Assembly (NCBI GenBank): GCA_021829835.1
Contig: JAKBPE010000006.1
Location: forward strand, 1-63,177
Reading direction: 5' to 3'
DNA: 63,177 nucleotides
Origin: a bacterium
Lineage (GTDB): Archaea; Micrarchaeota; Micrarchaeia; Micrarchaeales; CABMGC01
This document shows, in pieces, positions 36,798-45,267 of the stretch. Each line of letters starts with the position of its first letter. Position 1 is the stretch's first letter. The position numbers were made by a program, and so were the translations under genes. Below the pieces are notes generated by a model. The model searched no databases. It was not told the origin of the DNA and worked only from the letters and a program-made list of their open reading frames with translations.

Positions 36798-36961
36798 TAT
36801 TCTTCGTTTTCCAAATATGTTTTTATCGTCTTGTGGAGTTTTATCTCGCTACTGTTGATGAAATAACGATAAGAAACGTTTATTTCTGCGTTGGAGGGTT
36901 CAATTCATCTCCGTCCTAAAGAGTGGTCAGGTTTCTTGACCCATCCAAACCACCCACTACG

Positions 36962-37069
36962 CTAAAGAAGGTCTTCGGAACGGCAAAGAACAGATTCGTA
37001 GGCTTGAAAAGGATCTCAATCCATGTCTTTTCCTGCCTTCTTGCCTATGCGATGAGATACGTAATGTGA
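36962..37069 (+). pseudogene. Transposase C-terminal fragment
   Basis: A 35-codon stretch reading LKKVFGTAKNRFVGLKRI and ending RYVM. It resembles the extreme C-terminus of DDE transposases (EKVFGTAKNR-type motif). It lies head to head with the IS1634-type remnant. Confidence 0.5.
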
Positions 37070-37166
37070 GGAGTTTGATTTTGACGAGGTGTTAAAATAT
37101 AAATGTCAACTCCTTGCTTTCCTGCTTTGAGATAATCTTATTAATTTATACAGCATATGGGTTAGT

Positions 37167-38015
37167 ATGAGATTTATACATGTATTCCTGCTCTTTGCTG
37201 GAATTTTTACTCTTTCAGTTGTAAATGCATCTCCGTATCTTCAGATAATCGGTCCGGTAAATAAGACCCTATACAATAACCAGTCAGTATTCCTTGGGAA
37301 GGTAGGCCCTGGAGAGAGCTTCTATGTGCTTGCAAGTCCCAATACCACGGACAACGGCAATTACATAAATCTGGGATGGGACACTCTTGAGACAGTAAAT
37401 CTTTCCGGAGGGTGGTCATCACTGAGATCCCCATTATACCAGAATCCCATGAAAGTCAAGATAACAGTAGCTCCAGATGCACCTGACGGAACTTATAGAA
37501 TAACGCTCAGGTCTGTCAACATACAGAACTACTCAAGAATAGGAAACCTGACATTCTTTGCGTATGTCAATGTGAGCAGAAATATATTCAAAGTAGATGT
37601 TTCCCCTAAGAACTTGAGCTCCGGTCCAGGACAGCCTGCTGATATTCATATATCAATAAACAATACGGGAATTTCTGATGAGCCTTTCTATATCTCTGCA
37701 GGAGGTCTGCCTGCATGGAACGCTACAGATGAAGTAATATCGCTTCATTTTACAAAGGAGTCATATACATATCCTGTATTTGAGAATGAGCCGGGAGTTT
37801 ATGGAATAAATTTTTCGGTAGATTCTGCAACCAGTGCGCTAGTTTCAGACACATTTAATATAAGATTCAAGGTCAAAAACAGCCTACTTAATGATTTCAA
37901 TGCTGTAGGAAATGGAGTGGGGCTCTCGCCTATAATCTTCGAGCCTTCATACGCGTTCATGTCAGGGCTGTATTATATTTATAACAATCTTATAAAAGGA
38001 CCTAAAAGTCATTAA
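37167..38015 (+). CDS. Secreted glycoprotein, hypothetical
   Basis: A 282-residue protein with a signal peptide (residues 1-21), many N-x-S/T sequons and beta-rich segments (GTYRITLRS, VYGINFSVDS) suggesting immunoglobulin-like domains. No C-terminal anchor is obvious apart from a hydrophobic stretch near YAFMSGLYYIY. No family recognised. Confidence 0.7.
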   Translation: MRFIHVFLLFAGIFTLSVVNASPYLQIIGPVNKTLYNNQSVFLGKVGPGESFYVLASPNTTDNGNYINLGWDTLETVNLSGGWSSLRSPLYQNPMKVKITVAPDAPDGTYRITLRSVNIQNYSRIGNLTFFAYVNVSRNIFKVDVSPKNLSSGPGQPADIHISINNTGISDEPFYISAGGLPAWNATDEVISLHFTKESYTYPVFENEPGVYGINFSVDSATSALVSDTFNIRFKVKNSLLNDFNAVGNGVGLSPIIFEPSYAFMSGLYYIYNNLIKGPKSH

Positions 38016-38052
38016 TAAATAGTTTATCTTACCAAAAGACTATGCTTATTCT

Positions 38053-38124
38053 GCCCGAATAGCTCAGTGGTAGAGCGCGTGGCTGTTAACCATGAGGTCG
38101 CAGGTTCAATCCCTGCTTCGGGCG
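38053..38124 (+). tRNA. tRNA-Asn (anticodon GTT), target of an integrated element
   Basis: Complete cloverleaf: acceptor GCCCGAA/TTCGGGC, anticodon loop CTGTTAA, T-loop TTCAATC. A TATA-like sequence lies at about 38013-38028. Its last 13 bases plus two more are repeated at 41922-41936, marking it as an integration site. Confidence 0.96.
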
Positions 38125-38126
38125 AT
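38112..38126 (+). repeat. att-like core at the tRNA-Asn 3' end
   Basis: CCTGCTTCGGGCGAT spans the tRNA-Asn T-arm/acceptor end. The identical 15 bp recur 3810 bp downstream at 41922. Confidence 0.65.
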
Positions 38127-38216
38127 TTGATGCTAGGTTCTGCTCCAGTGCCACACTCTGCTTAAATCTACTACTAACTTGTAATACCTTCTTGGCGTAG
38201 CAACATAACATATTTA

Positions 38217-38239
38217 TATATGTCATAATATGATATATA
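38217..38239. promoter_or_regulatory. Palindromic operator overlapping the padR promoter
   Basis: TATATGTCAT (38217-38226) and ATGATATATA (38230-38239) form an inverted repeat with one mismatch and a 3-bp spacer, just downstream of a TATATTTATA-like box. The position suits autorepression by the adjacent regulator. Confidence 0.5.
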
Positions 38240-38271
38240 GCGATACATTGCCCGATATAGAGATAAAGAAC

Positions 38272-38673
38272 ATGGTGAAACTGTTCACAGTCCTTCTGCT
38301 CAGCGAGAAAGGGCAGCATGGCTATGAGATAATGAAAGAGGTGGAGAAGAAGACAGGCAAGAGGGTCAGTCCAGGGCAAATATATCCATTCCTCAAGCAA
38401 CTGAAAGAGTATCGCTATGTTGAAACAAAAGGTAGGGCGGAGAGGGAGAAACAGGTTTATTATCTGACGCTAGAGGGCAAGAGATTCGTGGCACGGCTCT
38501 CGGGTAAGTTCGAAGATATGTTCGAGATTGCAATAAAACCAAAGCTTACTGTGTGCGACAATTGTAACTGTGAGATATACAAGGGCGGATATAAGGAAAG
38601 GATTAACGGCAAGCTCCTGAGCTTCTGCTGTGAGAACTGCGCTAAGAGCTACAGGACGCTGAATACTCAATAA
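38272..38673 (+). CDS. PadR-type winged-helix regulator with C-terminal TRASH metal-sensing domain
   Basis: About 133 residues. A PadR HTH (KLFTVLLLSEKGQHGYEIMKEV, VSPGQIYPFLKQL) is followed by a TRASH domain with cysteines in CDNCNCEIYKGG and SFCCENCAKSY. TRASH domains bind copper or related metals, so this is the probable copper-responsive regulator of the downstream ATPase. The frame opens at ATG 38230, but that codon lies within the promoter/operator palindrome, so ATG 38272 is preferred. Confidence 0.8.
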   Translation: MVKLFTVLLLSEKGQHGYEIMKEVEKKTGKRVSPGQIYPFLKQLKEYRYVETKGRAEREKQVYYLTLEGKRFVARLSGKFEDMFEIAIKPKLTVCDNCNCEIYKGGYKERINGKLLSFCCENCAKSYRTLNTQ

Positions 38674-38705
38674 TATTGGTGAGAATATGATAAAAGGTGA
38701 AAAAA

Positions 38706-38846
38706 ATGAAAGATCCCGTATGTAAAATGGATGTAGAAGAGACTTCAAAATTCAGGAGCAGCTATAAGGGCAAAACCTATGTCTTTTGCTCCGCTAACTG
38801 CAAGCAGAATTTTGACAAAAAGCCTGAGAGCTATGCGAAGAGTTAG
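38706..38846 (+). CDS. YHS-domain mini-protein
   Basis: 46 residues starting MKDPVCKMDVEE and containing KTYVFCSANCKQNFDK: the complete YHS motif (DPVCxM...FCSxxC). This is the same domain as at the N-terminus of the CopA ATPase three genes on. It is likely a metal-binding chaperone or sensor for copper. Confidence 0.8.
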   Translation: MKDPVCKMDVEETSKFRSSYKGKTYVFCSANCKQNFDKKPESYAKS

Positions 38847-38848
38847 CC

Positions 38849-38992
38849 ATGACAGAGTACAAATGCACCATATGTGGTTTGCATTACGGGAGCGGAAGAT
38901 TGGTGACTGAGTGCCGCAAATGGTGCTCAACGCATGACAGATGCAATCTGAGCATTGCAAGGCACTCTATCGAAGCCAACAAAAAGGGATGA
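38849..38992 (+). CDS. Zinc-knuckle mini-protein
   Basis: 47 residues, starting 2 bp after the YHS gene: [18 protein letters not shown] then [14 protein letters not shown]. The C-x2-C followed by C-x3-C and a further Cys and His suggest a small treble-clef or knuckle. It ends 4 bp before the CopA start, so it belongs to the copper operon. Confidence 0.65.
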   Translation: MTEYKCTICGLHYGSGRLVTECRKWCSTHDRCNLSIARHSIEANKKG

Positions 38993-38996
38993 TACT

Positions 38997-41069
38997 ATGG
39001 CAACAGACCCTGTATGCGGCATGCATGTGGAAGAGGCCGGCACGGCGCTGGTCAGCGAGAATGAGGGAAAGAAGTACTACTTCTGCAGCACTACCTGCAA
39101 GCTCCAGTTTGACAAGCCTGAGCTTGAGATGAAGATACTGAAACAGGCCCTTGCGGTGGCGTGGCCTCTGACAATAATGGTGGCCATACTAACGTACGTT
39201 CTGCACATAGTCTACGGCAACTATGTGATGCTTGTGCTTGCCAGCATAGTCCAGTTCTATGCCGGACGGAGGTTCTATGCCGGAATAATAGACGCAATAA
39301 AGAACAAATCGGCAAACATGGATACGCTTATAGCAATAGGAACGAGTGCAGCTTGGGTGTATAGCACTGTGGTCGTGTTTTTCCCAGCAATCTTCCCCGC
39401 GAGCGGGATCTATTATGATACATCAACAATCATAATAGCACTGATACTGACCGGAACATATATGCAGAGGCTCGCCGAGTCAATGGCATCCACCGCAGTT
39501 TCGGCGCTCGTGGCACTTCAGCCGAAAATGGCGCATGTGGTAAAGGGGACTGATATAACTGATGTTTCAATAGAGCAGATTAAGAAAGGTGACATACTAC
39601 TTGTCAAACCCGGAGAGAAGATCCCCACGGATTCTGTGGTTCTGGAAGGTGAAAGCTCTGTCGACGAATCCATGATTACTGGGGAGAGCATACCTGTCAC
39701 AAAGAGAAAGGGGGGCAAGGTGACTGGAGGAACCATAAATGCTACCAGTTCGCTGAGGATAAAGGCAGCCAGAGTAGGCGAGGACACTGCGCTGGCGCAG
39801 ATAATAAAAATAGTAGAGGATGCGGCTTCGAGCAAGGTCCCGATTCAAAAGCTTGCTGACAAGGTGTCATCCTATTTCGTTCCAATCGTAGTGCTGATTG
39901 GACTGCTAGCTGCACTCGGGTGGTATTTTGTAGGCGGAGTGGGGCTTAATGTCTCCATACTCATATTCGTCAGCGTACTGATCATAGCCTGCCCGTGCGC
40001 GCTCGGCATCGCAACTCCCGCAGCGCTTCTTGTCTCTTCAGGAAAGGCGGCAAAGGAGGGCATACTGGTCAAGAGCGGGGAGAGCCTGCAGATGGCAAGC
40101 AAGGTCAATGCAGTAGTGCTTGACAAGACCGGCACACTGACCAAAGGCAAACCAGAAGTCACAGATATCATACCGCTTTCCACCTATAGCAAAAAGCAGA
40201 TACTCGGATTCGCGGCGATAGCAGAGATGGATTCAGAGCACATACTTGGCAAGGCGATAGTCACAGAGGCCAATGACGAAAAGATAAAGGCGGAGTTTCC
40301 AAAGAAATTCAACTATAGGCAGGGATTTGGAATAACTGCATTTGACAAGGGAGGCAGGAAGATAATGATAGGCAACAGAGAACTCTTCGGCAAGAACCTT
40401 CCAGAAGAGCCCGAAAGGCAGCTTCAGAAACTGGAGTCTGATGGGAAAACAACGCTAATAGTGGGCGTTGACAACAAGATAATAGGGTTTATAGCTCTTG
40501 CCGATGTGCTGAAAGGCGACAGTAAGAAGGCCATTGGGGCGTTGCAGGGCTCTGGCAGGGAGGTTTGGCTTGTCACCGGGGATAACGAACGTGTTGCAAA
40601 TGCCGTTGCAAAGCAGCTAGACATAAAGAATGTTATAGCCCAGTCTAAACCTGAGCAGAAGATGGAAAAGATTATCGAGCTGCAGAAGTCAGGCAAAGTT
40701 GTGGCGATGGTCGGCGATGGCATAAACGATGCGCCGGCGCTTACGAAGGCAGATCTCGGCATAGCCATAGGCGCAGGAACCGAAGTGGCCGTGCAAGCAG
40801 GCGGCATAATACTGATAAGGAACAGCATCTACGATGCATATGTTGCGCTGGAACTGGGAAAGAGAACAATGTCCAAGATAAGGCAGAATCTTTTCTGGGC
40901 ATTTGGCTACAATATGATACTGATACCCGTAGCTGCCGGGGCGCTCATACCCTTCTTTACGATAAGCATCTACAGTTTCCTGCCTCTGCTTGCCGCTTTT
41001 GCCATGGCGTTCAGCTCTGTTACTGTGGTCTCGAATTCGTTATTGCTGACGAGGTTCAAGGTACAATAA
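38997..41069 (+). CDS. copA: Copper-exporting P1B-type ATPase with N-terminal YHS domain
   Basis: A 690-residue P-type ATPase. The N-terminal YHS domain (DPVCGMHV...[15 protein letters not shown]) replaces the usual heavy-metal-associated domain. Next come the actuator TGES loop (MITGESIPV), the metal-site [10 protein letters not shown], the phosphorylation site DKTGTLTKG and hinge [13 protein letters not shown] marks Cu+ transport. ATG 38997 is preferred over 38955 because the YHS motif begins there and the upstream gene ends at 38992. Confidence 0.93.
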   Translation: MATDPVCGMHVEEAGTALVSENEGKKYYFCSTTCKLQFDKPELEMKILKQALAVAWPLTIMVAILTYVLHIVYGNYVMLVLASIVQFYAGRRFYAGIIDAIKNKSANMDTLIAIGTSAAWVYSTVVVFFPAIFPASGIYYDTSTIIIALILTGTYMQRLAESMASTAVSALVALQPKMAHVVKGTDITDVSIEQIKKGDILLVKPGEKIPTDSVVLEGESSVDESMITGESIPVTKRKGGKVTGGTINATSSLRIKAARVGEDTALAQIIKIVEDAASSKVPIQKLADKVSSYFVPIVVLIGLLAALGWYFVGGVGLNVSILIFVSVLIIACPCALGIATPAALLVSSGKAAKEGILVKSGESLQMASKVNAVVLDKTGTLTKGKPEVTDIIPLSTYSKKQILGFAAIAEMDSEHILGKAIVTEANDEKIKAEFPKKFNYRQGFGITAFDKGGRKIMIGNRELFGKNLPEEPERQLQKLESDGKTTLIVGVDNKIIGFIALADVLKGDSKKAIGALQGSGREVWLVTGDNERVANAVAKQLDIKNVIAQSKPEQKMEKIIELQKSGKVVAMVGDGINDAPALTKADLGIAIGAGTEVAVQAGGIILIRNSIYDAYVALELGKRTMSKIRQNLFWAFGYNMILIPVAAGALIPFFTISIYSFLPLLAAFAMAFSSVTVVSNSLLLTRFKVQ

Positions 41070-41338
41070 TATGTCCGGTAAAGAAAAAAGAGTAGAAGCG
41101 TATAATGTACCAATTAGACTAGCATTAAATGAATGTATATGTAGTAACACACTTATATGCAAAATAGGGCTAAAATCGACGGGGTATTCAAAACTTCCTT
41201 GTCGGAGATATGCCTGTGGCGCATCTTGCGCATTGGACGATAGCCTTCAGGCACTTCTAAGTTATTAGTGATAAATATCTTATTAATCTCAGTCACCCTA
41301 CCCTAACGTTTAAATATCTGTAAGACTATCTTACTAGT

Positions 41339-41614
41339 ATGGAAACTGAAATGGTGGGGATAACAAAAGCCAGCTCAAAAGGGCAGATAGTCATACCTGA
41401 AGATATTAGAAAGCGTCTAAAGATAAACAAAGGAAGTGTCTTTGCCGTAACTTCAAAGAAGGGGATGATAGTGATGAGGAAACTCGACACAAAGATGAGT
41501 AAAGCCGACCTGAAGACACTGAAAGGCCTGGAAGAGGCATGGAAGGATATAAAAAATGGTAAATATAAGGTGCTAAGCCCTGATGAATTTTCAAAAGAGC
41601 TGGCCAAATGGTAA
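41339..41614 (+). CDS. AbrB/SpoVT-domain antitoxin
   Basis: A 91-residue protein with the swapped-hairpin DNA-binding motif ITKASSKGQIVIPEDIRKRLKI and a C-terminal helical toxin-binding tail. The RelE-like toxin gene overlaps its 3' end by 7 bp. A TATA-like box at 41304-41318 suggests a leaderless transcript. Confidence 0.88.
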   Translation: METEMVGITKASSKGQIVIPEDIRKRLKINKGSVFAVTSKKGMIVMRKLDTKMSKADLKTLKGLEEAWKDIKNGKYKVLSPDEFSKELAKW

Positions 41615-41862
41615 TAGAAAAGGTAATACCAACAGATAAATTTGTTAGAGATGTCAAGAAGCTTAGAGATAAGAAGACTAAAGAGCGAATAGACGCAGAA
41701 GTTAAACGAATACGGGAAAACCCTGATGTTGGAAAACCATTAGGCTATGGTCTAAAGGGAGAGAAAACTGTAAGAATACCTCCATACAGGCTAATATATG
41801 CTGTTATAGGCAATAATTTGATATTATTAAGATTTGAGCACAGAGACGAGGTTTACGATTAA
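41608..41862 (+). CDS. RelE/ParE-family toxin
   Basis: 84 residues with the family pattern FVRDVKKLRDKKTKERID, KPLGYGLKGEKTVRIPPYRLIYAV and LLRFEHRDEVYD: basic ribosome- or gyrase-facing sheet and terminal catalytic His/Arg region. Together with the AbrB-type antitoxin this is a type II addiction module at the distal end of the tRNA-Asn element, where it would stabilise the island. Confidence 0.88.
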   Translation: MVIEKVIPTDKFVRDVKKLRDKKTKERIDAEVKRIRENPDVGKPLGYGLKGEKTVRIPPYRLIYAVIGNNLILLRFEHRDEVYD

Positions 41863-41921
41863 CGAAAATATTGTGAAAACTATTCCCAAAACAAACGGGC
41901 GTAGAACCTCAGATCCTAACG

Positions 41922-41936
41922 CCTGCTTCGGGCGAT
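41922..41936 (+). repeat. att-like copy of the tRNA-Asn 3' end
   Basis: Exact 15-bp copy of 38112-38126 lying 60 bp after the RelE gene. It is the presumed distal attachment site of the copper island. Confidence 0.6.
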
Positions 41937-42002
41937 GCGCTTCAGGTTATACCCCCGTGCCACAAGCTATTTATATTCATCTATGGCACAGTGCCACCCC
42001 GA

Positions 42003-42271
42003 TGACAAACAACATCGACTATTGGCAAAGGCAGGCGAACCGCCTCTATGATAGGGTTTTCAAGATAGAGACGCTGCCGGGCTACAAATTTACCCCTCCG
42101 AAAGGCTCATTCAGCAAGACCAAATGCGGCGAATATGTTTTCGAGAGGTATGTGCGCTTCAAGTACGACCACAATGCTCAGCAGCACGATGGAAATTTGC
42201 AGCATATATTTCACCCCGCAACGCTTAAATTGCTTAAAAGACAACATATGCTGTATGGAGCAGTACGATAA
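42003..42271 (+). CDS. Hypothetical protein
   Basis: 89 residues from ATG 42003 (MTNNIDYWQRQANRLYDRVF). Rich in Lys, His and aromatic residues. A TATA-like TATTTATATT lies about 30 bp upstream. The frame is open from 41834 but the earlier part overlaps the RelE gene and the att copy. The 3' end overlaps the hemerythrin start by 17 bp. No family recognised. Confidence 0.4.
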
Positions 42272-42818
42272 AGAGTTCTTGGAATACATGAAGACCAAGT
42301 ATAAACTTACGTTGAATGAAGCAACAAAAGGCACAGAACCGCAGATAATAAAGTTTGCCATCGCATGGGATGTATGGAAGCAGGCAAAGAGTGCTTACTC
42401 TAAGAGGGAGCAAGACATATACGAATTCATGTCCAGGGACCATTCAAGGCTTGACTACATTTTCCAGGAGTTCAGGAAATCGAAAAAAGTGGCAGAAGCA
42501 GAACAACTTTTTCTGGAATTTAGTGCAGGCATTGAGCGCCATATGAGCTGGGAGGAGGATATCCTATTCCCGCTTGTCAAGAAGAAAATGGGCGGTGACT
42601 CACCAATGATAGACGAACTGATAGTGCAGCATAACAGGATTAAAGATGACCTAAGGGGATTGGCCGATAGCTTAAAACCCAGGGATACGGCCCTTGAGGA
42701 CGACCTGGAGCAGTTGCTGGCAGCGCATGATAAGATGGAGGAAGAAGACATGTATCCGTGGATAGATAATTATCTTGATGATACAGCAAAGAAGGAGGCA
42801 TTATCAAGGATGGTATAA
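42255..42818 (+). CDS. Hemerythrin-domain (HHE) protein
   Basis: About 187 residues from ATG 42255. The four-helix HHE domain shows SRDHSRLDYIFQEF, ERHMSWEEDILFP, VQHNRIKDDLR and AAHDKMEEEDMYPW, giving the His/Glu ligands of a di-iron site. Role in oxygen, NO or iron handling by family analogy. The upstream ORF 42135 extension is out of keeping with the family. Confidence 0.88.
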   Translation: MEQYDKEFLEYMKTKYKLTLNEATKGTEPQIIKFAIAWDVWKQAKSAYSKREQDIYEFMSRDHSRLDYIFQEFRKSKKVAEAEQLFLEFSAGIERHMSWEEDILFPLVKKKMGGDSPMIDELIVQHNRIKDDLRGLADSLKPRDTALEDDLEQLLAAHDKMEEEDMYPWIDNYLDDTAKKEALSRMV

Positions 42819-42826
42819 TCCTCACT

Positions 42827-43243
42827 CTATGTCGCATTCCCGCTCTTCCTGCCGATTATTGTATGCCATATGTTGACTGCATGCAACAGAACAGCTACAA
42901 TCATCGCCATCAACCCTCCAAGGATTACTGCGGCGTCCTTCTGTCCTGTGAGTGCAATACCCTCAAATGCAATTATCCCTGCATTTAGGAGAACGTATTC
43001 TACGGCTATGACCTTATAATTTGCTCCACTATGGCGTGAGACTCCAGGCACAAAAATGTACGATATGCCAAAAATCAGCTGTGTGACAAAACCATACAAT
43101 AATAGTATGAATACCGGGTCTCTACTTACAGCGACTGCGCCTGACAGGCTAAAAGCAAGAAGTATCGTACCGATCACGAAATACAAGAACCCCGTAGCTA
43201 TGTAAAGCCTTACCATCTTGCTCGTTGCAACAACATTGTCCAT
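42827..43243 (-). CDS. Four-helix membrane protein, heme-copper-oxidase-subunit-I-like
   Basis: A 138-residue protein with four transmembrane helices. VRLYIATGFLYFVIGTILL, ISYIFVPGVSRHSG and LLHAVNIWHTIIG recall fragments of heme-copper oxidase subunit I or small stand-alone relatives, with His residues at helix ends. Function unassigned. It converges on the hemerythrin gene. Confidence 0.55.
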   Translation of the reverse strand: MDNVVATSKMVRLYIATGFLYFVIGTILLAFSLSGAVAVSRDPVFILLLYGFVTQLIFGISYIFVPGVSRHSGANYKVIAVEYVLLNAGIIAFEGIALTGQKDAAVILGGLMAMIVAVLLHAVNIWHTIIGRKSGNAT

Positions 43244-43272
43244 AAACGCACTGATTATCTCTTGCAGACCAG

Positions 43273-43797
43273 TTATTTATACACTATATTCAGCCTGTTC
43301 ACCCTTGCGCTTTTTGTTAGCTCGTGTGGTTTTGAATTGGTTGGACTGAAGATGTGCCTGACATCCACACCCCTGACCAGAAGTGCATCCGCTATAAGCG
43401 ATCTATGACATCTCCATGGCACTGCCTCTGCACACATTATGGCCGTCTGCCTTTTCTTTGCCAGGCTTATAAGCTCAATGAGACTCTCCTTGAACTCGCT
43501 GGTCTGCATATAGTCTGCGAAGCCTCTGAATGACGCATTGTGCCAGTACGTATTGGCCGAATCCTTCAACGGATGCCTGAGGCCCCCTATACCTTTTATA
43601 TGTCTGTAGTGTATGCGATGTCTCTTTAGGCTAGCAGCAAGTCGTTTCTCGTTGAACTGCGGGTTGGCCCTAGACTTAGGTATGGTACGTATATCTACCA
43701 ATTCCTTTATCTTGTATGCGTCAAGCAACCTCACAAATTCACTAAGCTTATGTGTTGAGTGGCCTATAGTAAAAATCATATGCTTGTTTTTAGCCAT
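43273..43797 (-). CDS. DUF488 family protein
   Basis: A 174-residue protein: FTIGHSTHKLSEFVRLL at the start, VDIRTIPKSRANPQF and the signature MCAEAVPWRCHRSLIADAL. These are the DUF488 hallmarks (Arg, Cys and His around a possible active site). Biochemical role unknown. An internal ATG at 43779 is an alternative start. Confidence 0.88.
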   Translation of the reverse strand: MAKNKHMIFTIGHSTHKLSEFVRLLDAYKIKELVDIRTIPKSRANPQFNEKRLAASLKRHRIHYRHIKGIGGLRHPLKDSANTYWHNASFRGFADYMQTSEFKESLIELISLAKKRQTAIMCAEAVPWRCHRSLIADALLVRGVDVRHIFSPTNSKPHELTKSARVNRLNIVYK

Positions 43798-43898
43798 AAA
43801 TCAGACCATACTAATCCGTTTTAGTATCCTACCTCACTCTGTACATCCCTTATATGTTTAAATAAATTTATACAACTTACAAGATGAATAGCAGAAAG

Positions 43899-44258
43899 CC
43901 CCTAACCTTGAGTTAGGGGATGAATGCGAAATAATTTTATATTTTGTCATCATAATACCATCAATGTCATCTGCATATATCTGAAACACATCCGTGAGGA
44001 GTGTCCAGAGTTGAGTGCAGATTGCGTCAGGTTAATGTCTGTGGCATGAAACCCGCAGTAGGGAATGCGTCTGCTTCCATCCAAAGAAACAGGTCTAACG
44101 ACATATCCCGATTGCATACAGACAGGGATGTATGCAAGGAGAGCACTGATACCTCCAAAGAGGCAACGCAAGGATGCTCTGCGACCTTGAAATTCGTAAG
44201 GTTCTGTAAATGTAGTGGTCATTGAATCACCCAGAACCCCCTATCCTTGAGATAGGGG
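43899..44258 (+). mobile_element. IS200/IS605-like remnant or non-autonomous element with hairpin ends
   Basis: Two hairpins with 8-bp stems and the same CTTGA loop lie at 43899-43919 and 44238-44258 in the same orientation. The stems differ by a compensating pair (CCCCTAAC versus CCCCTATC). The roughly 320 bp between have no intact ORF; interrupted frames recall a decayed tnpB 3' end. This is the layout of an IS605-type end pair with a gutted interior. Confidence 0.5.
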
Positions 44259-44285
44259 AGTATGTCAGTTGTCCTAGCTTATAAG

Positions 44286-44424
44286 CTTGGTTCTGGGTGG
44301 CGAGGCTTGCTTGGGCTTGGTGGGCTAAAAAGACGTTCCGTATATTCGAACCCAACCACTTTAAATAGGGATTTTTGGCTGTATTATAATCAGGTATTTC
44401 AATGGATTCTGTATGGAGGCACAG
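44286..44424. repeat. Left 139-bp flanking repeat of the tRNA-Val element
   Basis: Matches 53612-53750 with two substitutions. It ends with TGGAGGCACAG, the 3' end of tRNA-Val, here without the rest of the tRNA. Confidence 0.9.
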
Positions 44425-44528
44425 ATAATACTCTTTCTAGTCGAATGTAAAACAGTATAAAAAAGGTAAGATTCCAAAGGCAAATAACTATATTCCAGTT
44501 ATTTGAGGCATTTTCAAGTTAGACTATA

Positions 44529-44741
44529 TTATCTTCCCATCGCTAAACTTATTCCGCTGACATTATACAGGCTCTTTTTAGGCATTCTTTTAGAAACATC
44601 AAGAATCTCTATGCTTATTATTTTGCCGTTTTTTGTATAATCTACCACAACACCTTCACCTATCTCTTCACTGACGTGGTACTTGCCCTTTTGGAACACT
44701 ATGTTTGCTGCATCCGCCTTCTTATCATATGTGATTTTCAT
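44529..44741 (-). CDS. DUF2283 family protein (putative antitoxin)
   Basis: 70 residues from ATG 44741. The pattern ITYDKKADAANIVFQKGKY, GEGVVVDYTKNGKIISIEIL is DUF2283. Such genes often lie next to DUF4258 proteins in a presumed toxin-antitoxin pair, as here: the DUF4258 gene ends 5 bp upstream. Confidence 0.85.
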   Translation of the reverse strand: MKITYDKKADAANIVFQKGKYHVSEEIGEGVVVDYTKNGKIISIEILDVSKRMPKKSLYNVSGISLAMGR

Positions 44742-44746
44742 ATCAG

Positions 44747-44981
44747 TCAACCATATCTTTCTGCTTCAGTATAATATGCCGTAATTATTATATAAACTCC
44801 TCCTGCCTCTTCGTATACTACGCGCAATAGTTTATTTCTTACTTTACCTTGAGCTATCTTTCTATCGAATGCAGCTTCAGTAACTCTATCTGGCATTATT
44901 ACAATATGTTCGATCTTCTCCTTGCTTAGCTTTCTCTCCAGAATCTTTTCTTCTGCATGATCGGTGTACTAAAATTTCATA
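44747..44981 (-). pseudogene. DUF4258 family protein (putative toxin) with in-frame TAG at codon 4
   Basis: From ATG 44981 the frame reads MKF, then TAG (44970-44972), then YTDHAEEKILERKLS through VYIIITAYYTEAERYG to a TGA at 44747. Everything after the amber is a complete, undisturbed DUF4258 domain (T-D-H-A-E-E-R, I-MP-D, LRVVY-E). Apart from the single amber, there are no other stops or shifts. Either a recent inactivating mutation of the toxin, or suppression or read-through. Confidence 0.7.
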
Positions 44982-45135
44982 GTACAATTACCACTTAAAA
45001 GTTTATTAGTTTTTTGATAAAACTGAAAAGTAAAAGTAAGGGAACTTGACTAAAAGCGCAATGAACATTTCGGGAACTGAACCTGCTCAGTTTTATGGAA
45101 TTTCTCAGATGACAATGCCCAAAATTAAGGTTCAA

Positions 45136-45150
45136 TGGAGGCACAGGGAA
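45136..45150. repeat. Internal copy of the tRNA-Val 3'-end core
   Basis: TGGAGGCACAGGGAA equals 53740-53754, the 3' end of tRNA-Val. The preceding TTCAATGGA also matches after removal of 11 bp. A probable relic att site between two insertions. Confidence 0.55.
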
Positions 45151-45267
45151 GCAGGTATGTAGTAGACTTTTTAAGATACCTATATCTACATGATGTCATA
45201 GAATTAATAGGTTAGTAACAAAGCACATCATTGTATAATTATTATGGGATTTTGTTGGTCTGAGCGA

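Larger units (their letters stand above)
38112..41936 (+). mobile_element. Integrated copper-resistance island at tRNA-Asn
   Basis: About 3.8 kb bounded by the tRNA-Asn 3' end and a 15-bp direct copy of it. Contents: PadR-TRASH regulator, two mini metal-binding proteins, YHS-CopA ATPase and an AbrB/RelE toxin-antitoxin pair at the distal end. Several genes are richer in G and C than the flanks. No integrase is present, so integration would have used one in trans or the gene was lost. Confidence 0.6.

Noticed and set aside
41071-41268. 65-codon plus ORF right after copA
   Set aside because: Starts 2 bp after copA, but the sequence has no family resemblance, and the region looks like a spacer ahead of the toxin-antitoxin promoter.
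44001-44225. 74-codon ORF between the two CTTGA-loop hairpins
   Set aside because: Does not match a TnpB frame; stops interrupt the frames that do, so I treat the whole stretch as a decayed element.
43899-44258. CRISPR-like pair of short palindromic repeats
   Set aside because: Only two copies, about 340 bp apart, with differing stems; the IS605-end explanation is better. No CRISPR array was seen anywhere in the window.
45061-45162. Short plus ORF running through the internal tRNA-Val core
   Set aside because: Only about 33 codons, includes the att-like sequence in frame and has no recognisable domain.
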